This document shows, piece after piece, positions 1 through 8,057 of a stretch of 14,680 nucleotides of DNA (position 1 is its first letter; the number at the start of each line of letters is the position of its first letter). Source of the stretch: Alphaproteobacteria bacterium (GTDB lineage: Bacteria > Pseudomonadota > Alphaproteobacteria > CAAGCB01 > CAG-977); assembly GCA_900768845.1 (NCBI GenBank), contig CAAGEK010000055.1:1-14680 (forward strand), written 5' to 3'. The translations under genes and the position numbers were made by a program. A model generated the notes under the pieces. The model was not told the origin of the DNA, did not search any database, and worked only from the letters and a program-made list of their open reading frames with translations.

Positions 1-190
1 AAATTATCATAAATATACCCCCGTTTTAAAGCTCTTTTACCGTTTTTGTACGGGGAGGAAGTTCTGTTAAGGACGCCGGCCTTCCGAAATCATGCAAAAG
101 AACTGAAACAAATCGCTAATGCTTCGGCTTTGTATCAATGCAAACACCATCCCGTTAATACGGGAAAGGTTTTCTAAAAATGCGCCATAA
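1..190. other. Left-edge region with no confident gene
   Basis: I see no convincing gene here. On the minus strand an ATG at 10-8 follows a G-rich stretch (GGGGG about 7 bases upstream) and could be the first codon of a gene that continues left of the window, but only three codons are visible. On the plus strand one frame is open from 13 to 177 with no ATG and no ribosome binding site. It could be a chance reading or the tail of a decayed gene. A short inverted repeat, CCCGTTAATACGGG, lies at about 151-164. Confidence 0.3.
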
Positions 191-205
191 CATTTAAAAA
201 TACAT

Positions 206-243
206 AAAAAGCCCCTTTCCTTTTCGGGAAAAGGGGCTTTTCC
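206..243 (-). terminator. Intrinsic terminator after the YidE-like gene
   Basis: Read on the minus strand, a GC-rich stem (AAAAGCCCCTTTTCC against GGAAAGGGGCTTTT, one bulged base) closes a short CGAAAA-type loop and is followed by a run of T. It lies about 18 bases past the stop of the transporter gene. The stem is nearly symmetric and has A and T runs on both sides, so it could also work for transcription from the left. Confidence 0.85.
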
Positions 244-260
244 TTTTCAAAGCGAGATCC

Positions 261-1913
261 CTATACCAGCAAAAGAGCGATCAGCTGTGCCGCAATAATG
301 CGCAAGGCCAGTGTCAACGGATAAACCGTCGCATACCCCAATGCCGCCGCATCCGTTCCTGACAAATTCGACACAAACGTCAACGAAGGAAGGCTTGTCA
401 CGCACCCCGACAACGCCCCGCACAACGTCAGATAATTCATCTTTTTATAAAGTTTCATAAACAATCCGACGCACAACAACGGCAACGCGGTAATTAAAAT
501 TCCCATTCCGATCAACGACACGCCCGCACTGCTTGCAATCAGGCTGAAGAACCCCGCTCCCGAAGACAGGCCGACAACAGCCAAAAACAGGATGATTCCG
601 AAGTCTTTAAACGCTTTCAGCACCGTCGGCGGCGTATAAAAAATAATGCGCCCCAAAGATCCCCGATACGACAACATCAAGGCCGTCACCAAAGGCCCGC
701 CGGACGCTCCCAAAGTCAAAGGCGTATCAATCCCCGGCAAACGGAAAGGAATCAATCCGATTAAAATTCCCAGCATCATCCCGATGAAAAAAGGAATAAA
801 GCGGGTTGTATCAAGGGCTTCCCGACTGTTTCCCAAATAGCGCACCAACGGCAGGACGTCGACCGACTTTCCGACGACGACGACGGAATCCCCGTAAGCA
901 AGTTTTAAATCAGGCAGAGGCGACAAAGAAATCCCGTTCCGGATGACACGGGAAATCACCCAATGGTGCCGTGCGTGCCCCATGATTTTCCGAAGCGGCT
1001 TCCCGACGCGGGAAGGCTTTGTCACTCTCAACGTCTGAGATTGAATTTTGCTTGCGCTTTCCTGCATTAAATCGCGTTGAGGATCAACCTGAAACAGCAT
1101 TGACACGGTTTCAAAATAGCTTTTCGGTCCGAACAAAAGCAACACGTCCCCGACTTGCAGTTTCATATTTTCATGCGGCACCAGATATTCATCCCCGCGT
1201 TTCATGCGGGAAACAGCCATAACATAATGAATCATCCGCAAAAAATGAGCGATCTCGATACCGTTGAAATTCGGATTGTTGACAACGACGTTAAACGCCT
1301 CCATTTGAGGATTGTCCTGCGCCTTGCGATATTCGTAAGAAGCCACTTCGTCACCGACGTTCACGCGGCAAAGGAACTTTATCAAAATGAACACCATGAT
1401 GGAAGACAGGATGGAGAACGGATAGGCCAACGCATATGCCAGACCGGATTTTGCGATATCCTGCGCGGGGAAGCCCAATTCCCCCAGAATCTGCTGAGCC
1501 GCACCCAAAGCCGGCGTACTGGTTACGGCTCCGGAATACAGCCCCAAGGTTTCGGACAGGGAAATGCCCGAAATCTTATAAACGGCCACCGCGGTCAAAG
1601 ACCCCAAAACCACGACGGATAAAGCGATCAGGTTCAAAACCAACCCGTTTTTACGCAATGAAGCGAAAATCCCCGGCCCGACGCTGAGCCCCATGGAGTA
1701 AATAAACAGAATCAGCCCGAATTCCCTCATAAAAGCCAGCACATCCGCATTCAGCACCGTTCCTCTGCCCGAAAGGAAGTGACCGGCGATCAGCCCTGCG
1801 AACAACACGCCGCCCATACCGATACTGACGCCTTTGATTTTCAGGCTGCCCAAAAATATGCCGCAAAAAGAAGTGATACACAGACACAAAATGGTGATAA
1901 TCGTCAAAGACAT
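261..1913 (-). CDS. yidE: YidE/AspT-family (AAE, TC 2.A.81) membrane transporter
   Basis: The 550-residue length is close to E. coli YidE. The protein has the family's duplicated plan: an N-terminal hydrophobic half (about 1-185), two soluble TrkA-C/RCK_C-type domains (about 203-275 and 292-365), and a C-terminal hydrophobic half (about 372-550). The signature TSTPALGA is at 131-138. The matching site in the second half reads TSLPSL (506-511), where E. coli YidE has TDPPAL. The ATG is preceded by AGAGGAAA, a good ribosome binding site. Family members exchange or export small dicarboxylates or amino acids (AspT swaps aspartate for alanine; YbjL has been linked to glutamate export), but the substrate cannot be read from sequence. 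The RCK_C domains suggest ligand gating. It stands alone, ends in a hairpin terminator, and is separated from the next gene by about 170 non-coding bases. Confidence 0.9.
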   Translation of the reverse strand: MSLTIITILCLCITSFCGIFLGSLKIKGVSIGMGGVLFAGLIAGHFLSGRGTVLNADVLAFMREFGLILFIYSMGLSVGPGIFASLRKNGLVLNLIALSVVVLGSLTAVAVYKISGISLSETLGLYSGAVTSTPALGAAQQILGELGFPAQDIAKSGLAYALAYPFSILSSIMVFILIKFLCRVNVGDEVASYEYRKAQDNPQMEAFNVVVNNPNFNGIEIAHFLRMIHYVMAVSRMKRGDEYLVPHENMKLQVGDVLLLFGPKSYFETVSMLFQVDPQRDLMQESASKIQSQTLRVTKPSRVGKPLRKIMGHARHHWVISRVIRNGISLSPLPDLKLAYGDSVVVVGKSVDVLPLVRYLGNSREALDTTRFIPFFIGMMLGILIGLIPFRLPGIDTPLTLGASGGPLVTALMLSYRGSLGRIIFYTPPTVLKAFKDFGIILFLAVVGLSSGAGFFSLIASSAGVSLIGMGILITALPLLCVGLFMKLYKKMNYLTLCGALSGCVTSLPSLTFVSNLSGTDAAALGYATVYPLTLALRIIAAQLIALLLV

Positions 1914-2084
1914 GGCTTTCCTCTAACGCCCGAACGACCTTTTGAATCAAGGGTAGCTCAAAGAAGTGAAGAAAAACATAAAAAATTTACATTCGTTTTT
2001 ATTTTCACGCCGCCGCTCTTTCTTACCCCCGTCATCCTTCCGTTCATCAAGACGGCGCGTGCCGGACAAATACATCTTTTAATT

Positions 2085-2553
2085 TTAAACTTTACCCCGC
2101 AAGGAAAAAAATCCGCGGCAAAAAAGGTTCGGCGACGTCATTTTGCGGAACAAAAAACGCGCTGCTGGACAGGCGATTAAAATCTGAACGGGCAAAGCCG
2201 CCGCCATATTAAAAACAACCGATTCAAAATATGCGGATACGCAAAATTTTTCGGAACCGTATAAATGCAACGACACAAACAATGCCATCGCCGGAGCCAT
2301 CAAACAAACCATTCCGACGGGAACGGCCTTTTTTGAAAAAAACTTCGCGACGACCGGCGCGATTTTCCTTCCTGCAACAAACGCCGAAGGACTATGCCTC
2401 CGCCGGTTCGCACCTGTAATTTCCGGCATCCGGAAACATCCCCGATTCCCGAACGGTGTAATGACTCAACGTATTATAAAGTCTCATAAAATAAACCGTC
2501 AGTGATGCGGTGATGAAAGTAAACAATAACGATTGACGGAACGTAACGGGCAT
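2085..2553 (-). pseudogene. Frameshifted DUF2798-like small membrane protein
   Basis: Two overlapping minus-strand frames together look like one protein of about 154 residues, the usual size for the longer DUF2798 proteins. The first runs 2553-2392 (53 codons), starts at an ATG with GGAGG just upstream, and encodes MPVTFRQSLLFTF...VYFMRLYNTL, which resembles the family N-terminus. The second frame, open to 2085, encodes GMVCLMAPAMALFVSL and FNMAAALPVQILIACPAARF, resembling the family's MVCLMCP.MSL, NFPMAL and GP..RF.FRK segments. A one-base shift in the overlap (about 2394-2466) would join them. I infer a pseudogene, but a sequencing error or real frameshifting is possible. The family assignment is from memory of its pattern. 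DUF2798 function is unknown. Confidence 0.55.
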
Positions 2554-2565
2554 TACCTCCGGACA

Positions 2566-2621
2566 TAAAAAACGCGTCTTTCCTCTTTACAACCGGATTT
2601 ATATCCACGGGAAAACGCGTT
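2566..2621 (-). terminator. Terminator-like hairpin before the DUF2798-like gene
   Basis: Read on the minus strand, AACGCGTTTTCC (2621-2610) pairs with GGAAAGACGCGTT (2583-2571) with one bulged G, and a T run follows down to 2567. The loop is about 26 bases long. The structure ends about 13 bases before the ATG at 2553, so it would sit in the leader of the DUF2798-like gene. It could be a second stop for read-through past the tRNA unit, or an attenuator-like element. Confidence 0.4.
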
Positions 2622-2728
2622 GTTAAAAAGCAATCCATGCTTTTTCTTTAAAAAAGTCAAACTTTGAAACGGGCGCGAATGCCGGCATGAAAACGGTTTT
2701 TAAGCCGCGCCCTTTATCCCGAACAAGC

Positions 2729-2762
2729 AAAAGCCCCTTGTCACAGGGACAAAGGGCTTTTT
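2729..2762 (-). terminator. Intrinsic terminator of tRNA-Thr
   Basis: On the minus strand AAAGCCCTTTGT pairs with ACAAGGGGCTTT around a CCCTGTG loop, and TTTT follows. It starts two bases after the tRNA CCA end, so the tRNA transcript is probably a single-gene unit. Confidence 0.85.
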
Positions 2763-2764
2763 AC

Positions 2765-2840
2765 TGGTGCCGCTGGAGAGATTTGAACTCCCGACCCACG
2801 CATTACGAATGCGTTGCTCTACCAGCTGAGCTACAGCGGC
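2765..2840 (-). tRNA. tRNA-Thr, anticodon CGT
   Basis: The 76-base cloverleaf is complete. The acceptor arms GCCGCTG and CAGCGGC pair perfectly. The D arm is GCTC AGCTGGTA GAGC. The anticodon stem ACGCA/TGCGT closes the loop TTCGTAA, giving anticodon CGT for threonine codon ACG. The variable loop is GGGTC, the T arm is GGGAG TTCAAAT CTCTC, and the 3' end ACCA is encoded. A promoter lies directly upstream and a hairpin terminator directly downstream. Confidence 0.97.
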
Positions 2841-2853
2841 GACTAGGTGTTCT

Positions 2854-2881
2854 TTTATATCGGTTCATAAAAAAGTGCAAG
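2854..2881 (-). promoter_or_regulatory. Sigma70-type promoter for tRNA-Thr
   Basis: On the minus strand CTTGCA (2881-2876) is separated by 16 bases from TATAAA (2859-2854), which lies 13 bases before the tRNA 5' end. This spacing places transcription start just before the mature tRNA. Confidence 0.65.
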
Positions 2882-2943
2882 CATTTTTTTCAAACGCCCT
2901 CTGATTTTTTTATCATTCCCTCATTTACGTTCCGGTTCACCCG

Positions 2944-2987
2944 AAAAAAGCGGACGCGCCCCTTCTTTGTTTGAAAAGGCGCATCCG
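2944..2987 (-). terminator. Strong intrinsic terminator after gyrB
   Basis: On the minus strand a 15-base-pair uninterrupted stem (2987-2973 with 2965-2951, including G-U pairs) closes a 7-base loop and is followed by CTTTTTT. It begins two bases after the gyrB stop codon and should end the dnaA-dnaN-recF-gyrB transcripts. Confidence 0.92.
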
Positions 2988-2989
2988 GA

Positions 2990-5422
2990 TTAAACGTCCA
3001 AATTGACAACGTTCAACGCATTATCCTGAATGAAATCGCGACGAGGCTCGACAATATCGCCCATCAGCATGGAAAATACCGCTTCGGCCTGATCGAAATG
3101 GTTGATTTTAACTTGCAACAAAGAACGCGCATTCGGATCCAAAGTCGTTTCCCACAGTTGTTCGGGGTTCATCTCGCCCAACCCTTTATAACGCTGGATG
3201 GAAATGCCTTTGCGCCCGACTTTGGAAATCGCGTCCGAAAACGCCGTCGGCCCCGTCAGCTTGAATTCGGCGTCTTTGGTTTTGAAAACGCTGGTCTTTT
3301 TATAAAATTCCAGCAAATCGCCCGACAATTCGTGCAACTTCGCCGCTTCGCCGCTGGTATAGATATTGCCGTCCAATGCGAACGTTTCCGTCACACCGCG
3401 CAAAGTGCGGCTGAAGACGAACGCTCCGTCTGCGAAAACGGCTTTCCAGCCGCGTTCATATTCCGGTTCGATTTCATTCAGACGTGCGGCGACTTCGGCG
3501 ACGCGTACTCCGGCTTTTGCGGCGTCATTGAACACATCGGGATCGAACAAGCCGTGAATCGCCGCCTGTTCAATGATTCGCGCAGGGATTTGAGCCGACA
3601 GGGTTTCAATCAAATGACGTGCGGAACGGGCTTCTTCGGCCTGACGCACCAAATCGGAACCGGCCAGTTGCATTCCGTCGTAACGAACCAGCACGGCGTC
3701 CTGTGTCGCCATGCCGATCAAATAATCCTCCATCGCCCTGTCGTCTTTCAGATAAATTTCCGAATTGCCGCGACGCGCACGATACAAAGGCGGTTGGGCG
3801 ATATAAATGTACCCGCGCTCAATCAGTTCGGGCATCTGACGGAAGAAAAACGTCAAAAGCAAGGTACGGATGTGCGCTCCGTCAACGTCCGCATCGGTCA
3901 TGATGATGATTTTATGATAGCGGCACTTGTCCGCGTTAAAATCATCACGGCCGATTCCCGTGCCGAACGCCGTTACCATCGTGCCGATTTCCGCAGAACT
4001 GAGCATTCTGTCGAAACGGGCGCGCTCGACGTTCAAAATTTTACCGCGCAACGGCAAAATCGCCTGAGTCGCACGATTGCGCCCCTGTTTTGCCGATCCG
4101 CCTGCGGAATCGCCCTCGACCAGAAAGATTTCGGACAAAGCCGGATCGCGTTCCTGACAATCCGCCAATTTCCCCGGCAGGGAGGAAATGTCCAAAACGC
4201 CCTTCCTGCGTGTCAAATCGCGGGCGCGGCGGGCGGCTTCGCGAGCGGCGGCGGCTTCCACGACCTTTCCGATGATCTTGCGCGCTTCGGCGGGATGCTC
4301 GCCCAACCATTTTTCCAGCTTTTCGCCCACGATGCCTTCAACAACGGGACGGACTTCCGAAGAAACAAGCTTGTCCTTCGTTTGCGAAGAAAACTTCGGA
4401 TCGGGGACTTTGACCGACAAAACGCACGTCAGCCCTTCGCGCATATCTTCGCCCGACAGCTCCACCTTTTCCTTTTTCAACAATCCGGTTTCCGCGGCGT
4501 ATGCGTTAATCGTGCGGGTCAAAGCCCCGCGGAATCCCGCAAGGTGCGTCCCGCCGTCGCGCTGGGGAATATTATTCGTAAAGCACAGCGTCGATTCATG
4601 ATAGCCGTCCGTCCATTCCATCGCCAAATCGACGGTAATGCCGTTCTTTTCGCCGGAAATGGCAATCGGTTCTTCGTGAATGGACGCCTTTGATTTGTCA
4701 ATGAAACGCACGAATTCCAAAATGCCGCCTTCATAACAAAATTCGACTTCACGCGGATTTCCGGGGCGTTCGTCCTTTAAATGCAAATGCACGCCCGAAT
4801 TTAAAAACGCCAGCTCGCGCAGACGATGTTCCAACGTGTCAAAGTTAAAGACAATATCGGAAAACGTTTCTTTGGAAGGCATGAACGTCACTTCCGTCCC
4901 CGTCCTGTCCGCGGGAACGGCATCCGCGACGACTTTCAGCGGAGCCACCGCGACGCCGTGGCGGAACTGCATATAATGTTCTTTGCCGTTGCGCCAGATG
5001 CGCAAATCCAAAACGGAAGACAACGCATTCACGACGGAAACGCCCACACCGTGCAAACCGCCGGAAATCTTATAGGAATTCTGATCGAATTTGCCGCCCG
5101 CGTGCAATTGGGTCATAATGACTTCGGCGGCGGAAACGCCTTCCTCCTTGTGCATATCGGTCGGAATTCCGCGCCCGTTGTCGCGCACCGTCACCGAACC
5201 GTCCGGATTGATGACGATATCCGTTTTCGTACAATAGCCTGCCAACGCTTCGTCAATCGCATTGTCCAGAACTTCGTACACCATGTGATGCAACCCCGTT
5301 CCGTCATCCGTGTCGCCGATATACATCCCCGGACGTTTGCGCACCGCGTCAAGGCCTTTCAAAACCTTGATCGACTCCGCGTTATAATCCGAATCCCGAT
5401 GATGGGTCATTTCTTCCGTCAT
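2990..5422 (-). CDS. gyrB: DNA gyrase subunit B
   Basis: The ATPase subunit of type IIA topoisomerase; with GyrA it introduces negative supercoils in the cytoplasm. The 810 residues match a full-length GyrB with the long TOPRIM insertion seen in proteobacteria. The GHKL ATPase motifs are intact: YEVLDNAIDEALAG with E50 and N54, DNGRGIP (81-87), LHAGGKFD (106-113) and GGLHGVGVSVVNAL (121-134). The TOPRIM domain has EGDSAGG (436-442) and the metal-binding DADVD (510-514). The C-terminal core motif QRYKGLGEMNPEQLW (743-757) is present. At the site equivalent to E. coli K447 the residue is R (ILPLRGKIL), a conservative change. The ATG follows AAGGTG at good spacing; a second ATG four codons on is less well placed. 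The gene starts 19 bases after recF and very likely shares its transcript. Confidence 0.98.
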   Translation of the reverse strand: MTEEMTHHRDSDYNAESIKVLKGLDAVRKRPGMYIGDTDDGTGLHHMVYEVLDNAIDEALAGYCTKTDIVINPDGSVTVRDNGRGIPTDMHKEEGVSAAEVIMTQLHAGGKFDQNSYKISGGLHGVGVSVVNALSSVLDLRIWRNGKEHYMQFRHGVAVAPLKVVADAVPADRTGTEVTFMPSKETFSDIVFNFDTLEHRLRELAFLNSGVHLHLKDERPGNPREVEFCYEGGILEFVRFIDKSKASIHEEPIAISGEKNGITVDLAMEWTDGYHESTLCFTNNIPQRDGGTHLAGFRGALTRTINAYAAETGLLKKEKVELSGEDMREGLTCVLSVKVPDPKFSSQTKDKLVSSEVRPVVEGIVGEKLEKWLGEHPAEARKIIGKVVEAAAAREAARRARDLTRRKGVLDISSLPGKLADCQERDPALSEIFLVEGDSAGGSAKQGRNRATQAILPLRGKILNVERARFDRMLSSAEIGTMVTAFGTGIGRDDFNADKCRYHKIIIMTDADVDGAHIRTLLLTFFFRQMPELIERGYIYIAQPPLYRARRGNSEIYLKDDRAMEDYLIGMATQDAVLVRYDGMQLAGSDLVRQAEEARSARHLIETLSAQIPARIIEQAAIHGLFDPDVFNDAAKAGVRVAEVAARLNEIEPEYERGWKAVFADGAFVFSRTLRGVTETFALDGNIYTSGEAAKLHELSGDLLEFYKKTSVFKTKDAEFKLTGPTAFSDAISKVGRKGISIQRYKGLGEMNPEQLWETTLDPNARSLLQVKINHFDQAEAVFSMLMGDIVEPRRDFIQDNALNVVNLDV

Positions 5423-5441
5423 TGATACACCTTATTCCACA

Positions 5442-6587
5442 TTACGACGCCGCCGACACCGGCGAAGCCTTAACCAACCGCTCGACGGCGACAAAGTGCG
5501 CCGTTTCTTTCAAACCTTCAAACGCACGCGGCTCCGTTCCCGTCATCCAGACCTGCGTTTTCAAGGCGGCCGTTTCTTCAAACAACGAATGCCGCCGTTT
5601 TTCATCCAGATGAGCCGTCACCTCGTCCAGCAACAGCAGGGGCAACGTCCCCGTCTGTTTCGCCTGAGCCCTTAAATGCGCCAGCAAAACCGAAACCAGC
5701 AACGCCTTTTGTTCTCCGGTCGAACACAATGCCGCCGCCTGATTCTTTTCGCGGTGAACCGCCGACGGATCAACCGTGTGAACGCCGCCGGCCAATCCCC
5801 CTTCGGCATACGTTTTGCGCGAAGAACGGAACCGTTCCCGAATCCTGTCCGCCGCGTCCGCTTCCGAAAGAACCGAAAGCACGTCCTCGCCGCCGCCGGA
5901 CAAAGACAAAACGGCACGAGGAAAGCCCGACGCCGGCACTTCCAGCTCGGCTCTCAGCTTTTCCAGCGTTTCCCGTCGCGCTCCGGCGATTTTAGCCCCG
6001 TACTTCCCCAACGTCGCTTCCAACGCCGACAACCAATCCGTATCCCGCGTGCCTTCGCGCAACAAACGCCCCCACTGTTTCAACGCTTGGGCGTATGCGG
6101 CGCAATTTCCGGCGTGTTCGGCGAAAAACGCCTGTGTCAGCCTGTCCCAGAATCGTCGCCTGCCGGCAGGATCGCCGGAAAACAGCCGATCCATCGCGGG
6201 CGTCAGCCACACCGCACTGCAAACGCGCCCCAAATCGGCTTGGCTTTTCCTCACTTCCCCGTTAATCAGAATCGTGCGTTTTTCCGTTCTGCCCGACAGA
6301 ACGCGCAACCCCGTTCCGATTTCCGTTTCCTCTCCGCCGCCGTTGCTTAAAACGGCCGCCACCGCCCACGGAAACGAAACGACGCCTTGATCCGCGTTTT
6401 TCCTTGTCACATCCGAAAAACGGGCGTTTCTGACTCCTTTTCCGGGGGCGAGAAAGGAAACGGCTTCCAACAAATTCGTTTTGCCCGTTCCGTTTTGCCC
6501 CGTCAATACAATGCACGGCGCGTTTTCCGGCAAGTCAAGGCGTAAAGAGGCGTAATTCCTGAAATTCGCAAGCGTCAAACGACGCAC
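5442..6587 (-). CDS. recF: DNA replication and repair protein RecF
   Basis: An SMC-like ATPase that, with RecO and RecR, loads RecA at single-strand gaps. I choose the GTG at 6587: it follows AAGGA at ideal spacing and puts the family-typical start (M)RRLTLANFRNY at residue 1, giving 381 residues. An in-frame ATG at 6671 would add 28 residues that look unlike RecF and has only a weak ribosome binding site. Walker A is GQNGTGKT (30-37), the ABC-type signature is STGEQK (289-294), and Walker B ends LLLLDE with D321 and E322 followed by the D-loop-like VTAHLDEKR. A conserved GPHRDDL-like segment is altered here to GVHTVDPS (268-275). The gene lies between dnaN and gyrB in the usual order and has no obvious promoter of its own. 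Confidence 0.95.
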   Translation of the reverse strand: MRRLTLANFRNYASLRLDLPENAPCIVLTGQNGTGKTNLLEAVSFLAPGKGVRNARFSDVTRKNADQGVVSFPWAVAAVLSNGGGEETEIGTGLRVLSGRTEKRTILINGEVRKSQADLGRVCSAVWLTPAMDRLFSGDPAGRRRFWDRLTQAFFAEHAGNCAAYAQALKQWGRLLREGTRDTDWLSALEATLGKYGAKIAGARRETLEKLRAELEVPASGFPRAVLSLSGGGEDVLSVLSEADAADRIRERFRSSRKTYAEGGLAGGVHTVDPSAVHREKNQAAALCSTGEQKALLVSVLLAHLRAQAKQTGTLPLLLLDEVTAHLDEKRRHSLFEETAALKTQVWMTGTEPRAFEGLKETAHFVAVERLVKASPVSAAS

Positions 6588-6696
6588 GAACGTTCCTTCA
6601 AGCCGGACGCCGGCCTTTCCGGATTCGCAGTGCGCCCCGTCCGGCGAACAACCGCCGGAACGCGCATACATCAGCTCGTTCGCAGTAATAATCGTC

Positions 6697-7821
6697 TTAC
6701 ACTCGCATCGGCATCAAAACAAACAGAACCGACGGATCGGACAAATCCGTCAAAACCGTCGGAGAAGCCGAGTCCAAAAACGCGATACGCACCAAACCGC
6801 CTTTAATCTGGCGCAAAACGTCCAACAGGTAAACATAGTTGAACCCGACTTCGACGCCTTCGGCGTCGAATTTCGCCTCCAATTCGTCACGCGCACTGCC
6901 TTCTTCGGCATTCGCGGCGGAAACGACGACCAAATCCTTGGAAACGGACAAACGAACCGCACGGGATTTTTCCGAAACGACGGCGACACGGTCGACCGCG
7001 GCCATCAACGCGGCGGCCTCGACTTCCAAAATCTTGTCGTTTTCCAAAGGAATGACGCGTTCATAATCGGGATACGTCCCTTCAATCAACAAGGACGTCA
7101 GAACCAAAGCCCCGAACACAAACTGGATTTTATACGAAGACAACGCCACCTTGACTTCGCCGCTTTCTTCGGACAACAGCTTGCTCAGCTCGCCGATCGC
7201 CTTGCGCGGCACGATAACCCCCGGCATTCCCGCGGCTCCTTCGGGCAAAGCGGATTCGGCGCACGCCAGACGATGCCCGTCGGTCGCCACCGCACGCAGG
7301 ATTTTTTCTTCTTTGGAAACGGCTTCGTGCAAGTAAATGCCGTTCAAATAATAACGCGTTTCATCGGTCGACACGGCAAACGACGTGTGTTCGATCAAAT
7401 CCTGCAAATCCTGCGCGGACAACGTGAACGAATGTGTCATTTCCCCGTCGGCGATCGTGGGGAAATCTTCGCCCGCCATCGTCGCCAGCACAAATCTGGC
7501 GCGGCCGGCGGAAATGTTCAACTGGGCTTTTTCGACATTCTGGGCGAACTCGACCTGAGCCCCCTCGGGCAGTTTGCGCACGATTTCATACAGCTTGTGC
7601 GCGGACGCCGTGACCGACCCCGCCGTTTCGACCTTGGCCGCCGTATTTTCGCTGATTTCCAGTTCGTTATCCGTCGCGTTCAGAACAATCCCCTCGCCTT
7701 CGCCGGCCTTTGCGGTGATCTTGACGTTGGAAAGCAACGGATTGGTATGACGCCTTTCCACGACGTTCTGGACATGGGACAAAGACTTCAATAATGCGGC
7801 ACGTTCAATCGTAAATTTCAT
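6697..7821 (-). CDS. dnaN: DNA polymerase III beta subunit (sliding clamp)
   Basis: The ring-shaped homodimeric clamp that tethers DNA polymerase III and other replication and repair proteins to DNA. The 374 residues match the family, with three clamp domains at about 1-120, 130-250 and 250-374. The N-terminus MKFTIERAALLKSLSHVQNVV and the C-terminus VLFVLMPMRV are typical of the family; the C-terminal residues form part of the pocket that binds clamp-interacting peptides. The ATG follows AGAAGG at good spacing. It is the second gene of the dnaA-dnaN-recF-gyrB cluster. The 236-base gap from dnaA contains a likely promoter of its own, which would allow clamp expression separate from dnaA. Confidence 0.98.
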   Translation of the reverse strand: MKFTIERAALLKSLSHVQNVVERRHTNPLLSNVKITAKAGEGEGIVLNATDNELEISENTAAKVETAGSVTASAHKLYEIVRKLPEGAQVEFAQNVEKAQLNISAGRARFVLATMAGEDFPTIADGEMTHSFTLSAQDLQDLIEHTSFAVSTDETRYYLNGIYLHEAVSKEEKILRAVATDGHRLACAESALPEGAAGMPGVIVPRKAIGELSKLLSEESGEVKVALSSYKIQFVFGALVLTSLLIEGTYPDYERVIPLENDKILEVEAAALMAAVDRVAVVSEKSRAVRLSVSKDLVVVSAANAEEGSARDELEAKFDAEGVEVGFNYVYLLDVLRQIKGGLVRIAFLDSASPTVLTDLSDPSVLFVLMPMRV

Positions 7822-7878
7822 GAGACCTTCTGCTTGGCTAAAATAGTTAAAAACCGGCCGTCGCCGTAATCGGGCGAC

Positions 7879-7907
7879 AGTATATCACACGCCCTGTTTT
7901 TCCAAAA
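7879..7907 (-). promoter_or_regulatory. Extended -10 promoter for dnaN
   Basis: On the minus strand TGATATACT (7887-7879) combines an extended -10 TGn with TATACT. A weak -35-like TTTTGG lies at 7907-7902 with 17-base spacing. The predicted start falls near a 6-base-pair hairpin, GTCGCC against GGCGAC (7878-7860), so the transcript may begin with or near this structure. The promoter lies about 60 bases before the dnaN ATG. Confidence 0.6.
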
Positions 7908-8057
7908 CAAAAAAGATGAAACAAAGCGTTTTTTTCACGGTTTTCAACGAGTCGCAAACGCATTTCCGCAAAACGGGAAAAACGCCCGCGACCTTAACCG
8001 GCAGGTCAAGAAACATCACAACGGCAAAAGCAATCCCGACACACGGGACAAAGCGGG

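Noticed and set aside
13..177. Plus-strand open frame at the left edge without ATG
   Set aside because: It is about 54 codons with no start, no ribosome binding site and no recognisable domain. I could not tell it from chance.
2687..2974. Open plus-strand frame containing the segment WCRWRDLNSRPTHYECVALP
   Set aside because: This is the familiar false translation of a tRNA read antisense. The tRNA-Thr on the minus strand explains it.
3098..4693. Long plus-strand frame of 531 codons opposite gyrB
   Set aside because: It lies wholly antisense to a complete, well-conserved gyrB and has no recognisable domain or ribosome binding site. It is a codon-bias shadow.
7885..8016. Minus-strand frame of 43 codons between dnaA and dnaN
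   Set aside because: It starts at an ATG without a ribosome binding site and its stop overlaps the -10 element of the dnaN promoter. The sequence resembles no family, so chance is the better explanation.
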